64,000 nucleotides of DNA from Variovorax sp. PBL-H6 (GTDB lineage: Bacteria > Pseudomonadota > Gammaproteobacteria > Burkholderiales > Burkholderiaceae_C), in the NCBI RefSeq assembly GCF_901827155.1, contig NZ_LR594659.1:1860001-1924000 (forward strand). The letters run 5' to 3'. The notes under the pieces are model-generated. The model was not told the DNA's origin. It saw only the letters and a program-made list of their open reading frames with translations, and searched no databases. Both the position numbers and the translations under genes were made by a program. Below, in pieces: positions 43,001 through 53,246 of this stretch (within the stretch, counting starts at the first letter, position 1; each line of letters opens with the position of its first letter).

Positions 43001-43942
43001 ATGAGCGCAGACAAGGGCCGCATCATCGTCAAGCGCGTCGCGGGTGACGGCGGCGGCGGGCATCATGGCGGCGGCTGGAAGATCGCCTATGCCGATTTCA
43101 TGACGGCGATGATGGCCTTCTTCCTCGTGATGTGGCTGCTCTCCAATGCCTCGCCCAAGCAGCGAGAGGGCATCGCCGAGCATTTCCGCATGCCGCTGAA
43201 GGTGGCGATGAACGGTGGCGACAAGAGCGGCACCAGCAGCAGCGTCATTCCCGGCGGCGGCATGGATCCGACCACCCAGGTCGACGGCGAGGTCCGCCTG
43301 GCCCAGGCCGACATGGAAGACGAAGCCGATGCGGACCGCCTGACCAGCATGAAGAAGCGGCTGGACGACCTGATCGAGAACAGCCCCGTCTTCAAGCAGT
43401 TCCGCTCGCAGATCCTGATCGACATCACCACCGAAGGCCTGCGCCTGCAGATCGTGGACAACGAGAACCGCCCGATGTTCGACCTGGCCAGTGCCCGGCT
43501 GCTGCCGCACGTGCGCGGCATCCTTCGCGAAATCGGGCCCGTGCTCATGGAGCTGCCCAACAAGATCACGCTGTCCGGCCATACCGACGCCATCGTCTAC
43601 ACCAACGGCGACCGTTCCTACGGCAATTGGGAGCTGTCGGCCGATCGCGCCAACGCCTCGCGCCGCGAGCTGGTGATGGGCGGCATGGCGGAGGACAAGG
43701 TGATGCGCGTGGTCGGCCTGGCCGACAGCATGCACCTCGACAAGGCCGAGCCGCGCAACCCGATCAACCGCCGCATCAGCATCATCGTGCTCAACCACCG
43801 CACGCAGCAGCAGATCGAGCGCGAGAACGGCGGCGACGTGGCCGGCGGTGCCACGCGCGCCAGCCGGCTGCAAGGGCCTGCGCCCCTGCGCGTCGAGAAC
43901 GTCAAGCTGACGGCGTACAAGGCGCCGCCGCAGCAGAACTAG
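43001..43942 (+). CDS. motB: Flagellar stator protein MotB
   Basis: This 313-residue protein has a glycine/histidine-rich cytoplasmic start (GDGGGGHHGGGWKIAYADFM), one membrane helix with the proton-binding Asp32 (YADFMTAMMAFFLVMWLLSN), and a periplasmic OmpA-like peptidoglycan-binding domain (ITLSGHTDAIVYTNGDRSYG, NWELSADRANASRRELVMGG). It anchors MotA to the wall. The ATG has TAGGAG upstream. Confidence 0.97.
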   Translation: MSADKGRIIVKRVAGDGGGGHHGGGWKIAYADFMTAMMAFFLVMWLLSNASPKQREGIAEHFRMPLKVAMNGGDKSGTSSSVIPGGGMDPTTQVDGEVRLAQADMEDEADADRLTSMKKRLDDLIENSPVFKQFRSQILIDITTEGLRLQIVDNENRPMFDLASARLLPHVRGILREIGPVLMELPNKITLSGHTDAIVYTNGDRSYGNWELSADRANASRRELVMGGMAEDKVMRVVGLADSMHLDKAEPRNPINRRISIIVLNHRTQQQIERENGGDVAGGATRASRLQGPAPLRVENVKLTAYKAPPQQN

Positions 43943-43977
43943 CCCGGCCCGCAGAAGCCGGATCAAGGAGCACCCAC

Positions 43978-46020
43978 ATGGACCTCAGTCAATTCACACA
44001 AGCATTTTTCGTCGAGGCCGTCGAGCTGCTGGCGGAGATGGAGCAGCTGCTGCTCGAACTCGATGTCGCCACGCCCGATGCCGAGCAGCTCAATGCCATC
44101 TTCCGCGCGGCGCACTCCATCAAGGGCGGCGCGGCCACGTTCGGCTTCACTGCCCTGACCGACACCACGCACCTGCTGGAAACACTCCTGGACCGCGCGC
44201 GCCACGGCCAACTGAGCCTCAGCGCTCCCATGATCGATGCTTTTTTGGAAACGAAGGACGCCTTGCAAGAACAACTGACGGCCTACCAGGCGGGCAAAGA
44301 ACCGGAGCCTGAGAGGGTGGCGCAGATCTGCGCCGTGCTGCAACAACTGGCGCTGGAGAACGGCGCCGCCGAGGCGGCGGTGCCGGCCCCGACCATTGCG
44401 CCCGCGCCGGCCCCGGTGGCCGCCGCGACCGCCGAGCCCGTGCCGCAAGGCGCACTGCGCGTCCGCTTCTCGGGCTTGTCCGACAGCGAGTGCGAGCTGC
44501 TCGCGGGCGAACTCGGCAACCTGGGCAAGCTGCTGTCGCGCACGCGCAGCGGCGACCAGTTGACGACGCTGCTCGAGACCACCTGCAGCCCCGACGACAT
44601 CATTGCCGTGTGCTGCTTCGTCATCGACGAATCGCAGATCGACATCACGCGCGAGGCGGCCGCACCCGAACCCGCTGCGGCTCCCATCGCGCAGGCACCG
44701 GCCGCGACGCCGAAGGCAGCGCCGGTTGCCGGCGTGTCGGGCGCTCAGGCTGCCCCGGCCGCGCCCACCGTTCAGGCCGCCGCCGCGGCGAACGCCAAGG
44801 AGTCGAGCTCGATCCGCGTCGATGTGGAGAAGGTCGACCAGCTCATCAACCTGGTGGGCGAGCTCGTGATCACGCAATCGATGCTGACCCAGGCCGCGAC
44901 CATGCTCGACCCCGTGGCCTACGAGCGCTTCCTGAGCGGCCTCGGCCACCTGGAGCGGAATGCGCGCGACCTGCAGGAGTCGGTGATGTCCATCCGCATG
45001 ATGCCGATGGACTACGTGTTCAGCCGCTTCCCGCGCTTGATCCGCGACGTCAGCGCCAAGCTGGGCAAGCAGGTCCGGCTCGACACCTACGGCAAGGAGA
45101 CCGAGCTCGACAAGGGCCTGATCGAGCGCATCGTGGATCCGCTCACCCACCTGGTGCGCAACAGCCTGGACCACGGCATCGAGACGCCCGAGCAGCGCCT
45201 GGCCAAGGGCAAGGACGCCACCGGGCAGCTGCTGCTGTCGGCCCAGCACCACGGCGGCAACATCGTGATCGAGGTCAGCGACGACGGAGCCGGACTCAAC
45301 CGCGGCAAGATCCTGGCCAAGGCGCAGCAGCAGGGCATTGCGGTCAGCGACGGCATGCCCGACGACGAGGTGTGGCAGCTGATCTTCGCGCCGGGCTTTT
45401 CCACTGCCGAGCAGATCACCGACATCTCGGGCCGCGGCGTCGGCATGGACGTGGTCAAGCGCAACATCCAGGAGATGGGTGGCCACGTCGAGATCAGCTC
45501 TCGCGAAGGCCGCGGCACCACGACCCGCATCGTGCTGCCGCTGACGCTCGCCATCCTCAACGGCATGTCGGTCAAGGTCGGCGAAGAGGCCTACATCCTG
45601 CCGCTGAGCTATGTCATCGAGTCGCTGCAGCCCCTGGGGGAGCACCTGCATTCGATCACCGCCGACGGCCACGTGATCAAGGTGCGCGGCGAATACCTGC
45701 CGCTCATCGAGCTGCACCGCGTGTTCGACGTGGCCGGCGCGCAGACCCAGCCCACGCAGGGCATCCTGGTGATCGTGCAAGCAGACGACACGCGCTTCGC
45801 GCTGCTGGTCGACGAGCTGCTCGGCCAGCACCAGGTGGTGGTGAAGAACCTCGAGACCAACTACCGCAAGGTGCCCGGCATCTCCGCGGCAACCATCCTG
45901 GGCGACGGCAGCGTGGCTTTCATCATCGACGTCGGCGCCATGCCGCGCATCCAGCGGGCCCAGGCAGCCAGTGCCGCTGCGTTGGCGGGTGCCTCGAGGA
46001 TGGACGCAATCGCAGCCTGA
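43978..46020 (+). CDS. cheA: Chemotaxis histidine kinase CheA
   Basis: This 680-residue cytoplasmic kinase has the P1 domain with phosphoacceptor His46 (IFRAAHSIKGGAATFG). An Ala/Pro linker and a P2-like region (RVRFSGLSDSECELLAGELG) follow. P3 is DVEKVDQLINLVGELVITQS. The P4 ATPase has boxes N (HLVRNSLDHGIETPEQR), G1 (SDDGAGLN) and G2 (GRGVGMDVVKRNIQ). P5 is a CheW-like regulatory domain at the end. The ATG follows AAGGAG. It heads the chemotaxis set, but no cheW or receptor gene follows. Confidence 0.97.
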   Translation: MDLSQFTQAFFVEAVELLAEMEQLLLELDVATPDAEQLNAIFRAAHSIKGGAATFGFTALTDTTHLLETLLDRARHGQLSLSAPMIDAFLETKDALQEQLTAYQAGKEPEPERVAQICAVLQQLALENGAAEAAVPAPTIAPAPAPVAAATAEPVPQGALRVRFSGLSDSECELLAGELGNLGKLLSRTRSGDQLTTLLETTCSPDDIIAVCCFVIDESQIDITREAAAPEPAAAPIAQAPAATPKAAPVAGVSGAQAAPAAPTVQAAAAANAKESSSIRVDVEKVDQLINLVGELVITQSMLTQAATMLDPVAYERFLSGLGHLERNARDLQESVMSIRMMPMDYVFSRFPRLIRDVSAKLGKQVRLDTYGKETELDKGLIERIVDPLTHLVRNSLDHGIETPEQRLAKGKDATGQLLLSAQHHGGNIVIEVSDDGAGLNRGKILAKAQQQGIAVSDGMPDDEVWQLIFAPGFSTAEQITDISGRGVGMDVVKRNIQEMGGHVEISSREGRGTTTRIVLPLTLAILNGMSVKVGEEAYILPLSYVIESLQPLGEHLHSITADGHVIKVRGEYLPLIELHRVFDVAGAQTQPTQGILVIVQADDTRFALLVDELLGQHQVVVKNLETNYRKVPGISAATILGDGSVAFIIDVGAMPRIQRAQAASAAALAGASRMDAIAA

Positions 46021-46040
46021 GAGCACCAGAGACCCACGCC

Positions 46041-47348
46041 ATGCGCTTCGACCTATTCCGGCGGCATAAATCCGGCAACGTCCCCGCGTCCGGCCAGGCG
46101 CTTGCCGCTGCCGAACGCGACGCCAGCGGCTATGTGACCTACGCCCAACTGCTCGACGCGGGCAAGCGCGTCGTGGGCTATCGGCTCGCATGGCGCGCGG
46201 CCTCGCCGGACAACGCTGCGGATGCCCTCGCGCAGTTCAGGGCGCTGATGACCTGCGCCGGGACGCATCTCAACAGCCCCAGGACCGGATGGGCCCTCGG
46301 ACGCACCTTGCTGTTCATCGACGTTTCCGCCGAGTCGATCGTGGCCGGCGAACTGCAGCTCCTGCCGCCCGAGAACGTCGTGCTGTGTGTCGAGCCCGAT
46401 CTGCTGATGAACGAGGAGCTGCGTGCCATCGTGTTGTTCCTGCGGGAGCAGGGCTTCGGCTTCATGCTGTGCGGCGCCGACGCGTTGCCGCAGGAAGAGG
46501 AACTGTGCAGCCTCGTGACCCACTTCGACGTGGGTGCAGGCGACCGTGCGCTGGTGAGGCGGCTGCGCAGCGAGGCGCTTCCGGGCCGGCCGCCGTTGCA
46601 GCTGATCGTCACGCGCATGGACGAATGGAACGACTTCGAGGCGGCCGCGGCGCAGCGCCTGGAGGTGTTCGTCGATGGGCGGCACCTGCGGACCGACGCG
46701 CTCGCCGTGCCCGGCGAAGGCGCCATGCAGCCGGAGGCGATGCTGATCGTGCAGCTGATGCAGATGATCCAGCGCAACCAGGACGTGCGCGAGATCGAGG
46801 CCGTGCTCAAGCGCGACGCCGCGCTGACCTATCGGCTGCTGCGCTACATCAACTCGCCGGCCATCGGCGCAGGTGTCGAGATCCACTCGCTGCGGCATGC
46901 CGTGACCATGCTCGGCTACGCGCCGCTGTTCCGCTGGCTCTCGGTGCTGCTGGCCATGAGCAATGTCAAGGCCAGCCCGCCCTTCCTGATGAAGAAGGCC
47001 GTGCTGCGGGGCCGCTTCGTCGAGCTGATGGGCAGGGGCATGCTGCCGGCATCGGACGCCGACAACCTCTTCGTGGTGGGCATGTTCTCGCTCATCGACA
47101 GGCTGCTCGGCGTGCCTGTGCGGGAGGTGCTCGGCAAGGTTCAGCTCAGCGAGGCCGTCGAGCAGGCGATCCTGACACGCGAAGGTGCCTACGGGCCCTT
47201 TCTGGCGCTGGCCGAGAGCTGCGAGGAAGACGGCGCGCGCGCCGCAAGCATGGCAGAGGCGCTCTTCATGAGCGCGGAACAGGTCAACGCCGCGCACCTG
47301 TCGGCGCTCGCCTGGGCCCAGGACCTCGGCCCCGCCGAGGCGGCCTGA
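46041..47348 (+). CDS. HDOD-domain protein with degenerate EAL-like N-terminus
   Basis: This 435-residue protein resembles the YuxH type. The N-terminal half (YVTYAQLLDAGKRVVGYRLA, TLLFIDVSAESIVAGELQLL) follows the EAL fold without the catalytic E-A-L motif, so diguanylate cleavage is unlikely. The C-terminal half is an HDOD domain (MIQRNQDVREIEAVLKRDAA, LTYRLLRYINSPAIGAGVEI, LRHAVTMLGYAPLFRWLSVL). HDOD proteins act as signalling scaffolds. It sits between cheA and cheR, where cheW or a receptor would normally be, so a role in motility signalling is plausible but inferred. Confidence 0.82.
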   Translation: MRFDLFRRHKSGNVPASGQALAAAERDASGYVTYAQLLDAGKRVVGYRLAWRAASPDNAADALAQFRALMTCAGTHLNSPRTGWALGRTLLFIDVSAESIVAGELQLLPPENVVLCVEPDLLMNEELRAIVLFLREQGFGFMLCGADALPQEEELCSLVTHFDVGAGDRALVRRLRSEALPGRPPLQLIVTRMDEWNDFEAAAAQRLEVFVDGRHLRTDALAVPGEGAMQPEAMLIVQLMQMIQRNQDVREIEAVLKRDAALTYRLLRYINSPAIGAGVEIHSLRHAVTMLGYAPLFRWLSVLLAMSNVKASPPFLMKKAVLRGRFVELMGRGMLPASDADNLFVVGMFSLIDRLLGVPVREVLGKVQLSEAVEQAILTREGAYGPFLALAESCEEDGARAASMAEALFMSAEQVNAAHLSALAWAQDLGPAEAA

Positions 47349-47408
47349 GCTGAAGCGAGTAGCAGGGCTTTCGGGCGCTTGATCGCCACATTGAAAAAGA
47401 CATCCGCT

Positions 47409-48266
47409 ATGTACATTGAAAGCCCAACCCCGGCGTCGCTCGTGAACTCCGAATTCCTCTTCACCGACCACGATTTTGCGAAGGTCCGCACGCTGATCCA
47501 TCGCCGTGCGGGCATCGCCCTGGGCGAGCAGAAGCGCCAGATGGTCTACAGCCGGCTGTCGCGCCGTCTGCGCGAACTGCGGCTGCCCGAGTTCTCGCGC
47601 TACCTCGAGATGCTGGAGTCCAGCCATGACGGCGAGGAGTGGCAGGCCTTCATCAATTCGCTGACCACCAACCTGACCTCTTTCTTCCGAGAGCCGCACC
47701 ATTTCCCGGTGCTGGCGGAGCATGCCAGGCGCTGCAAGCAGCCGGTCACCGTCTGGTGCGCAGCGGCATCGACGGGCGAGGAGCCGTACTCGATCGCCAT
47801 CACGCTGGTCGAGGCCCTGGGCGAGCGCGCCGGCACGGCCCGCGTGATCGCCACGGACATCGACACGGCGGTGCTGGCCAAGGCCTCGACCGGCGTCTTC
47901 ACGCTGGAGCAGATCAAGAGCCTGCCGGCCGAGCGGCTGCGCCGCTTCTTCAACAAAGGCACGGGCGCCAATGCGGGCAAGGTGCGGGTGCGGCCTGAGC
48001 TCGCGGCGATGGTGCGGTTCGAGCGGCTCAACCTGCTGGACCCGGTGTGGCCGGTGAAGGAGGCGGTGGACGCGATCTTCTGCCGCAACGTGATGATCTA
48101 TTTCGACAAGCCGACGCAAAGGCGCATCCTCGATCGCTTCGAGCCGCTGCTCAAGGCGCAGGGGCTGCTGTTTGCGGGGCACTCGGAGAATGCCTCGCTG
48201 GTGAGTCCGAGCTTCAAGGCCATTGGGCAGACGGTCTATGAGGTGAATCGGAAGGTGAGGCCATGA
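47409..48266 (+). CDS. cheR: Chemotaxis protein methyltransferase CheR
   Basis: This 285-residue enzyme methylates receptor glutamates using S-adenosylmethionine. It has the N-terminal helical domain (FTDHDFAKVRTLIHRRAGIA, YSRLSRRLRELRLPEFSRYL) and the SAM-binding part (VTVWCAAASTGEEPYSIAIT, DIDTAVLAKASTGVF, AIFCRNVMIYFDKPTQRRIL). The ATG at 47409 is preferred over a TTG at 47379. It is separated from cheD by the giant inverted repeat. Confidence 0.95.
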   Translation: MYIESPTPASLVNSEFLFTDHDFAKVRTLIHRRAGIALGEQKRQMVYSRLSRRLRELRLPEFSRYLEMLESSHDGEEWQAFINSLTTNLTSFFREPHHFPVLAEHARRCKQPVTVWCAAASTGEEPYSIAITLVEALGERAGTARVIATDIDTAVLAKASTGVFTLEQIKSLPAERLRRFFNKGTGANAGKVRVRPELAAMVRFERLNLLDPVWPVKEAVDAIFCRNVMIYFDKPTQRRILDRFEPLLKAQGLLFAGHSENASLVSPSFKAIGQTVYEVNRKVRP

Positions 48267-48297
48267 GTGATTCGTGGCGGTTCGAAGGCGCTTCTGT

Positions 48298-49170
<873 letters not shown>

Positions 49171-49215
49171 CAACCCTCCCCGAGAGGTAGAGGAAGCAAG
49201 ACCGGAGCCTTCGCC

Positions 49216-49827
49216 ATGAGCGCAGCAGTTCCCGGCGCGATCGCCAGCCACCACTACTTCGACCGAGACTTCGACCGCATGGCTGTCAAGCTCCTGCCCT
49301 CGGAGTACTACGTCACCGCCGTCGACACGGTAATGACCACGGTCCTGGGCTCCTGCGTGGCTGCCTGCCTCATCGACCGCGACGCCGGCGTGGCCGGCAT
49401 GAACCACTTCATGCTGCCGGAAGACGGCGAGCCGGGCACCCGCGGCCAGGCCGAGTCGATGCGCTACGGCGCCTACGCCATGGACGTGCTGATCCGGGAG
49501 CTGCTTCGCGCCGGCGCACGGCGCGACCGCCTGCAGGCCAAGGTCTTCGGCGGCGCCGCGGTACTCGCCAACATGACCACCCTGAACATCGGCGATCGCA
49601 ACGCCGACTTCGTGCTGCGCTACCTGGAAACCGAGCGGATCACCGTCGCGGCCCAGGACCTTCGCGGCCCGCATGCCCGCCGCGTGTGCCTGTTGCCGCA
49701 CAGCGGCAAGGCGGTGGTGCGCAAGCTGCGGGCCCAGGTCGACGTGCAATCCGTGCAGCGCGAGGAGGGCGAGCTGCTGCGCAAGCTCGCCGCCGTCAAC
49801 AAGAGCAAGGGGAGTTGCCTGTCGTGA
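49216..49827 (+). CDS. cheD: Chemoreceptor glutamine deamidase CheD
   Basis: This 203-residue enzyme deamidates receptor glutamines. The Cys-His-Thr active site is visible: Cys47 in [18 protein letters not shown] and His64 in [10 protein letters not shown], then the conserved [20 protein letters not shown] and [20 protein letters not shown]. The start ATG lies right after the inverted-repeat region. Its stop overlaps the cheB GTG start. Confidence 0.95.
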   Translation: MSAAVPGAIASHHYFDRDFDRMAVKLLPSEYYVTAVDTVMTTVLGSCVAACLIDRDAGVAGMNHFMLPEDGEPGTRGQAESMRYGAYAMDVLIRELLRAGARRDRLQAKVFGGAAVLANMTTLNIGDRNADFVLRYLETERITVAAQDLRGPHARRVCLLPHSGKAVVRKLRAQVDVQSVQREEGELLRKLAAVNKSKGSCLS

Positions 49828-50900
49828 AGAAAATCAAGGTCCTGTGCGTCGACGATTCCGCGCTGATCCGCAGCGTGATGACCGAGCTCATCAACAGCCA
49901 GAACGACATGACGGTCGTCGGCACCGCCGCCGACCCGCTGGTGGCGCGCGACCTCATCAAGCAGACCAACCCCGACGTGCTGACGCTGGACGTCGAGATG
50001 CCGCGCATGGACGGCCTCGAGTTCCTCGAGAAGCTGATGCGCCTGCGGCCGATGCCGGTCGTGATGGTGTCGTCGCTGACCGAGCGCGGCTCCGAGATCG
50101 CGCTGCGCGCGCTGGAGCTGGGCGCGATTGACTTCGTCACCAAGCCGCGGCTGGGGGTGCGCGACGGCCTGATCCAGTACACCGAGCACATTGCCGGCAA
50201 GATCCGCGCCGCCGCGCAGGCGCGGCTGCTGCCGAGCCGCCCGGCTGCGGCGCGGCTGGCCGCCGAGACCCCCCACGAGCCGCTGCTGCGAAGTCCGCTG
50301 CTCTCGACCGAAAAGCTGATCATCATCGGCGCCTCCACCGGCGGGACCGAGGCCATCCGCGAGGTGCTGCAGCCGCTGCCGCCCGACGCACCGGCGGTGC
50401 TGATCGCGCAGCACATGCCGCCCGGATTCACGCGCTCCTTCGCGCAGCGGCTGGACGGGCTGTGCCGCATCCACGTGAAAGAGGCCGAGCAGGGCGAGCG
50501 CGTGCTGCCGGGCTATGCCTACATCGCGCCGGGCGGCTGGCACCTCGCGCTGGGCCGCAGCGGCGCCAACTACGTGGCCCAGCTCAACCAGGAGCCGCCG
50601 GTGAACCGGCACCGGCCCTCGATCGACGTGCTCTTCGACTCGGCGGCCCGGCACGCGGGCAAGAACGCGATCGGGATGATCCTCACCGGCATGGGCCGCG
50701 ACGGCGCCGAGGGCCTGCTGCGCATGAAGCAGGCCGGCGCCCACACGCTGTCGCAGGACGAGGCGAGCTGCGTGGTCTACGGCATGCCCCGCGAGGCCGT
50801 GCTGCTGGGTGCTGTCGACGAGGTGGCGCCCCTGAACGAGATGAGCCGCCGGGTGCTCGCGCACCTGCGCACCTTCGGCGAACGCACCAACCGTGTGTGA
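49824..50900 (+). CDS. cheB: Protein-glutamate methylesterase/response regulator CheB
   Basis: This 358-residue protein starts at a GTG overlapping the cheD stop (GTGA), with GGGGAG nine bases upstream. The receiver domain has Asp56 ([20 protein letters not shown]). A linker leads to the methylesterase with Ser171 ([17 protein letters not shown]), His197 ([11 protein letters not shown]) and Asp in [15 protein letters not shown]. Phosphorylation by CheA activates demethylation of receptors. Confidence 0.97.
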   Translation: MKKIKVLCVDDSALIRSVMTELINSQNDMTVVGTAADPLVARDLIKQTNPDVLTLDVEMPRMDGLEFLEKLMRLRPMPVVMVSSLTERGSEIALRALELGAIDFVTKPRLGVRDGLIQYTEHIAGKIRAAAQARLLPSRPAAARLAAETPHEPLLRSPLLSTEKLIIIGASTGGTEAIREVLQPLPPDAPAVLIAQHMPPGFTRSFAQRLDGLCRIHVKEAEQGERVLPGYAYIAPGGWHLALGRSGANYVAQLNQEPPVNRHRPSIDVLFDSAARHAGKNAIGMILTGMGRDGAEGLLRMKQAGAHTLSQDEASCVVYGMPREAVLLGAVDEVAPLNEMSRRVLAHLRTFGERTNRV

Positions 50901-50938
50901 CGCCGGTTTGAATCTGAACCATCGAAGCTGGAGAAATC

Positions 50939-51337
50939 GTGATCGACAAGAGCATCAAAATTTTGGTTGTGGATGACTTCCCGACCATGCGCCGCATCGT
51001 GCGCAACCTGTTGAAGGAGCTGGAGTTCCTCAACGTCGACGAGGCCGAGGACGGTGCCGCCGGCATCGAGAAGCTGCGCGGCGGCGACTTCGGCTTTGTC
51101 GTGTCGGACTGGAACATGCCCAACATGGACGGCCTGACCATGTTGAAGGCCATTCGCGCCGACCCGGACCTGGCCAAGCTGCCGGTGCTGATGGTCACGG
51201 CCGAGGCGAAGAAGGAGAACATCATTGCCGCGGCGCAGGCCGGGGCGAACGGCTATGTGGTCAAGCCCTTCACCGCTGCCACGCTCGAGGAAAAGCTCAA
51301 CAAGATCTTCGAGAAGATCCAGAAAGAGAGCGTTTGA
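50939..51337 (+). CDS. cheY: Chemotaxis response regulator CheY
   Basis: This 132-residue single receiver domain starts at GTG with GGAG nearby. It has the acid pair in [20 protein letters not shown], phosphoacceptor Asp57 ([20 protein letters not shown]), the Thr in [20 protein letters not shown], and the Lys in [15 protein letters not shown]. CheY-P binds FliM to reverse rotation. cheZ follows one base after the stop codon. Confidence 0.97.
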   Translation: MIDKSIKILVVDDFPTMRRIVRNLLKELEFLNVDEAEDGAAGIEKLRGGDFGFVVSDWNMPNMDGLTMLKAIRADPDLAKLPVLMVTAEAKKENIIAAAQAGANGYVVKPFTAATLEEKLNKIFEKIQKESV

Positions 51338-51338
51338 G

Positions 51339-51992
51339 ATGAGCGCCAGCACGCCGGAAGCCGCGGAAAAAGGCAACACGCACGAAGAGCTCCTCGGCCG
51401 CATCGGCCAGCTGACGCGGCAACTGCGCGAAGGCCTGCGCGAGCTGGGTCTCGACAAGCAGGTCGAGCGCGCGGCGCAGGCCATTCCCGATGCGCGCGAC
51501 CGCCTCAACTACGTGGCCACCATGACGGAACGTGCCGCGCACCGCGCGCTGAACGCGATCGATGCCGCGCAGCCGATGCAGGAGGCGTTGTCGAGCGGAG
51601 CGAAGGAACTGAGCGGGCGCTGGGACCAGTGGTTCGCCAACCCGATCGAGCTGGACCAGGCGCGCGGCCTGGTGATGGACACGCGCGGCTACCTGCAGCA
51701 GGTGCCGGAGCGCGCCAGCGCCATCAACACCCAGTTGATGGAAATCATGATGGCGCAGGACTTCCAGGACCTGACGGGCCAGGTCATCAAGAAGATGATG
51801 GAAGTGGTCAACGACGTCGAGACCCAGCTGCTGCAGGTGCTGATCGACAACTCGCCGATGGAGAAGCGGCCGGAGCTCGCCCTGGTCCAGGCCAACGGCC
51901 TGATGAATGGGCCGCAGATCAAGGCCGACAACCCAGAGGCGGTGACGGACCAGGCACAAGTCGACGATCTGCTCGAAAGCCTGGGGTTCTAA
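51339..51992 (+). CDS. cheZ: CheY-P phosphatase CheZ
   Basis: This 217-residue helical protein carries the phosphatase motif with Asp141 and Gln147 (IMMAQDFQDLTGQVIKKMME) and the C-terminal CheY-binding peptide (AQVDDLLESLGF). Its presence means signal termination follows the enteric scheme rather than CheC/CheX. It is followed by 111 bases before flhB, in which no clear terminator is seen. Confidence 0.96.
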   Translation: MSASTPEAAEKGNTHEELLGRIGQLTRQLREGLRELGLDKQVERAAQAIPDARDRLNYVATMTERAAHRALNAIDAAQPMQEALSSGAKELSGRWDQWFANPIELDQARGLVMDTRGYLQQVPERASAINTQLMEIMMAQDFQDLTGQVIKKMMEVVNDVETQLLQVLIDNSPMEKRPELALVQANGLMNGPQIKADNPEAVTDQAQVDDLLESLGF

Positions 51993-52103
51993 GGCCCGAG
52001 TTGGAGGGCAATCCGGGCCCTGATCGAAGGATTGTTTCGAGGGTCCGAATCCAATAATCAGCCACGACTCGGCGATGTTCGCCGATGCTCTCCCGGAGCA
52101 TGA

Positions 52104-53246
52104 ATGGCTGAAGAAAGCGATCTCGAAAAGACAGAACCCGCCTCGCCGCGGCGCCTCGAGAAGGCGCGCGAAGAAGGCAACGTGGCCCGCTCCCGCGAGC
52201 TGGTCACCTTTGTTCTGCTCGGTACGGCGGTCGCCGGCCTGTGGGCGCTGTCCGGGCCGCTGGGCCGGCATTTCCAGGCGACGTTCAGCCACGGCCTGCG
52301 CTTCGAGCGTGCGGCGGCCTTCGACACTTCCTTCATGCTGACGCAGGCCGGGCTGCTCGCGATGCAGGCGTTGATCGCCACCGCGCCGCTGATGGGCATG
52401 CTCGTCCTGGCCGCGCTGGTGGCGCCGCTGATGCTCGGCGGCTGGCTGTTCTCGACCCAGGCGCTGGGCCCCAAGTTCGGCAAGCTCGATCCCATCGCGG
52501 GCGTCAAGCGCCTGTTCTCGACCCAGTCGCTGGCCGAGCTGTTCAAGGCACTGGCCAAGTCGCTGCTGATCGGCGGCGTGGCCTGGATGGTGATCATGGG
52601 CGACATGGACGAGGTCAACGCGCTGATGGCCCAGTCCGAGCGCGCCGCGCTGCCGCAGATGATCATGCTGGTGGCGCACAACTGCGCGCTCATCACCGCC
52701 GCGCTGCTGCTGATCGCGCTGGTCGACGTGCCCTGGCAGCTGTGGAGCTACTACCGCAAGCTGCGCATGTCGCGCGAGGACCTGCGCCAGGAGCACAAGG
52801 AGAGCGAAGGCGATCCGCACATCAAGGCGCAGATCCGCCGCCAGCAACAGCAGATGGCCAGGCGCCGCATGATGTCCGAGGTGCCCAAGGCCGACATCGT
52901 GGTCACCAATCCCACCCATTTCGCGGTCGCGCTCAGGTACGTCGACGGCGACATGCGCGCGCCGCGCGTCGTGGCCAAGGGCACGGATGCCGTGGCCGAG
53001 CGCATCCGCGATCTCGCCCGTGAGAACAAGGTCGCGATCCTCGAGGCGCCGCCGCTCACGCGCGCGCTCTACAAGAACACCCGCCTGGGCGACGAGATTC
53101 CCGCCGGCCTCTACACCGCGGTGGCCGAGGTGCTGGCCTGGGTCTACAGGCTCAAGCGCTGGCAGGCCGAGGGCGGCGAGGCGCCACGCACGCCGGGCGA
53201 TCTGCCCATTCCGCAGGAACTCGAATACAACTTGCAAGCCGCATGA
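52104..53246 (+). CDS. flhB: Flagellar export switch protein FlhB
   Basis: This 380-residue inner-membrane protein has four membrane helices (residues 30-210) and the cytoplasmic domain with the autocleavage motif N269-P-T-H272 in DIVVTNPTHFAVALRY, the same number as in enteric FlhB. It switches export from rod/hook to filament proteins. The ATG follows GGAG. The stop overlaps flhA by four bases (ATGA). Confidence 0.97.
   Translation: MAEESDLEKTEPASPRRLEKAREEGNVARSRELVTFVLLGTAVAGLWALSGPLGRHFQATFSHGLRFERAAAFDTSFMLTQAGLLAMQALIATAPLMGMLVLAALVAPLMLGGWLFSTQALGPKFGKLDPIAGVKRLFSTQSLAELFKALAKSLLIGGVAWMVIMGDMDEVNALMAQSERAALPQMIMLVAHNCALITAALLLIALVDVPWQLWSYYRKLRMSREDLRQEHKESEGDPHIKAQIRRQQQQMARRRMMSEVPKADIVVTNPTHFAVALRYVDGDMRAPRVVAKGTDAVAERIRDLARENKVAILEAPPLTRALYKNTRLGDEIPAGLYTAVAEVLAWVYRLKRWQAEGGEAPRTPGDLPIPQELEYNLQAA

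Noticed and set aside
42792..43004. Small frame between motA and motB
   Set aside because: It coincides with the hairpin repeat copy 3 and begins inside motA; similar frames appear at the other repeat copies.
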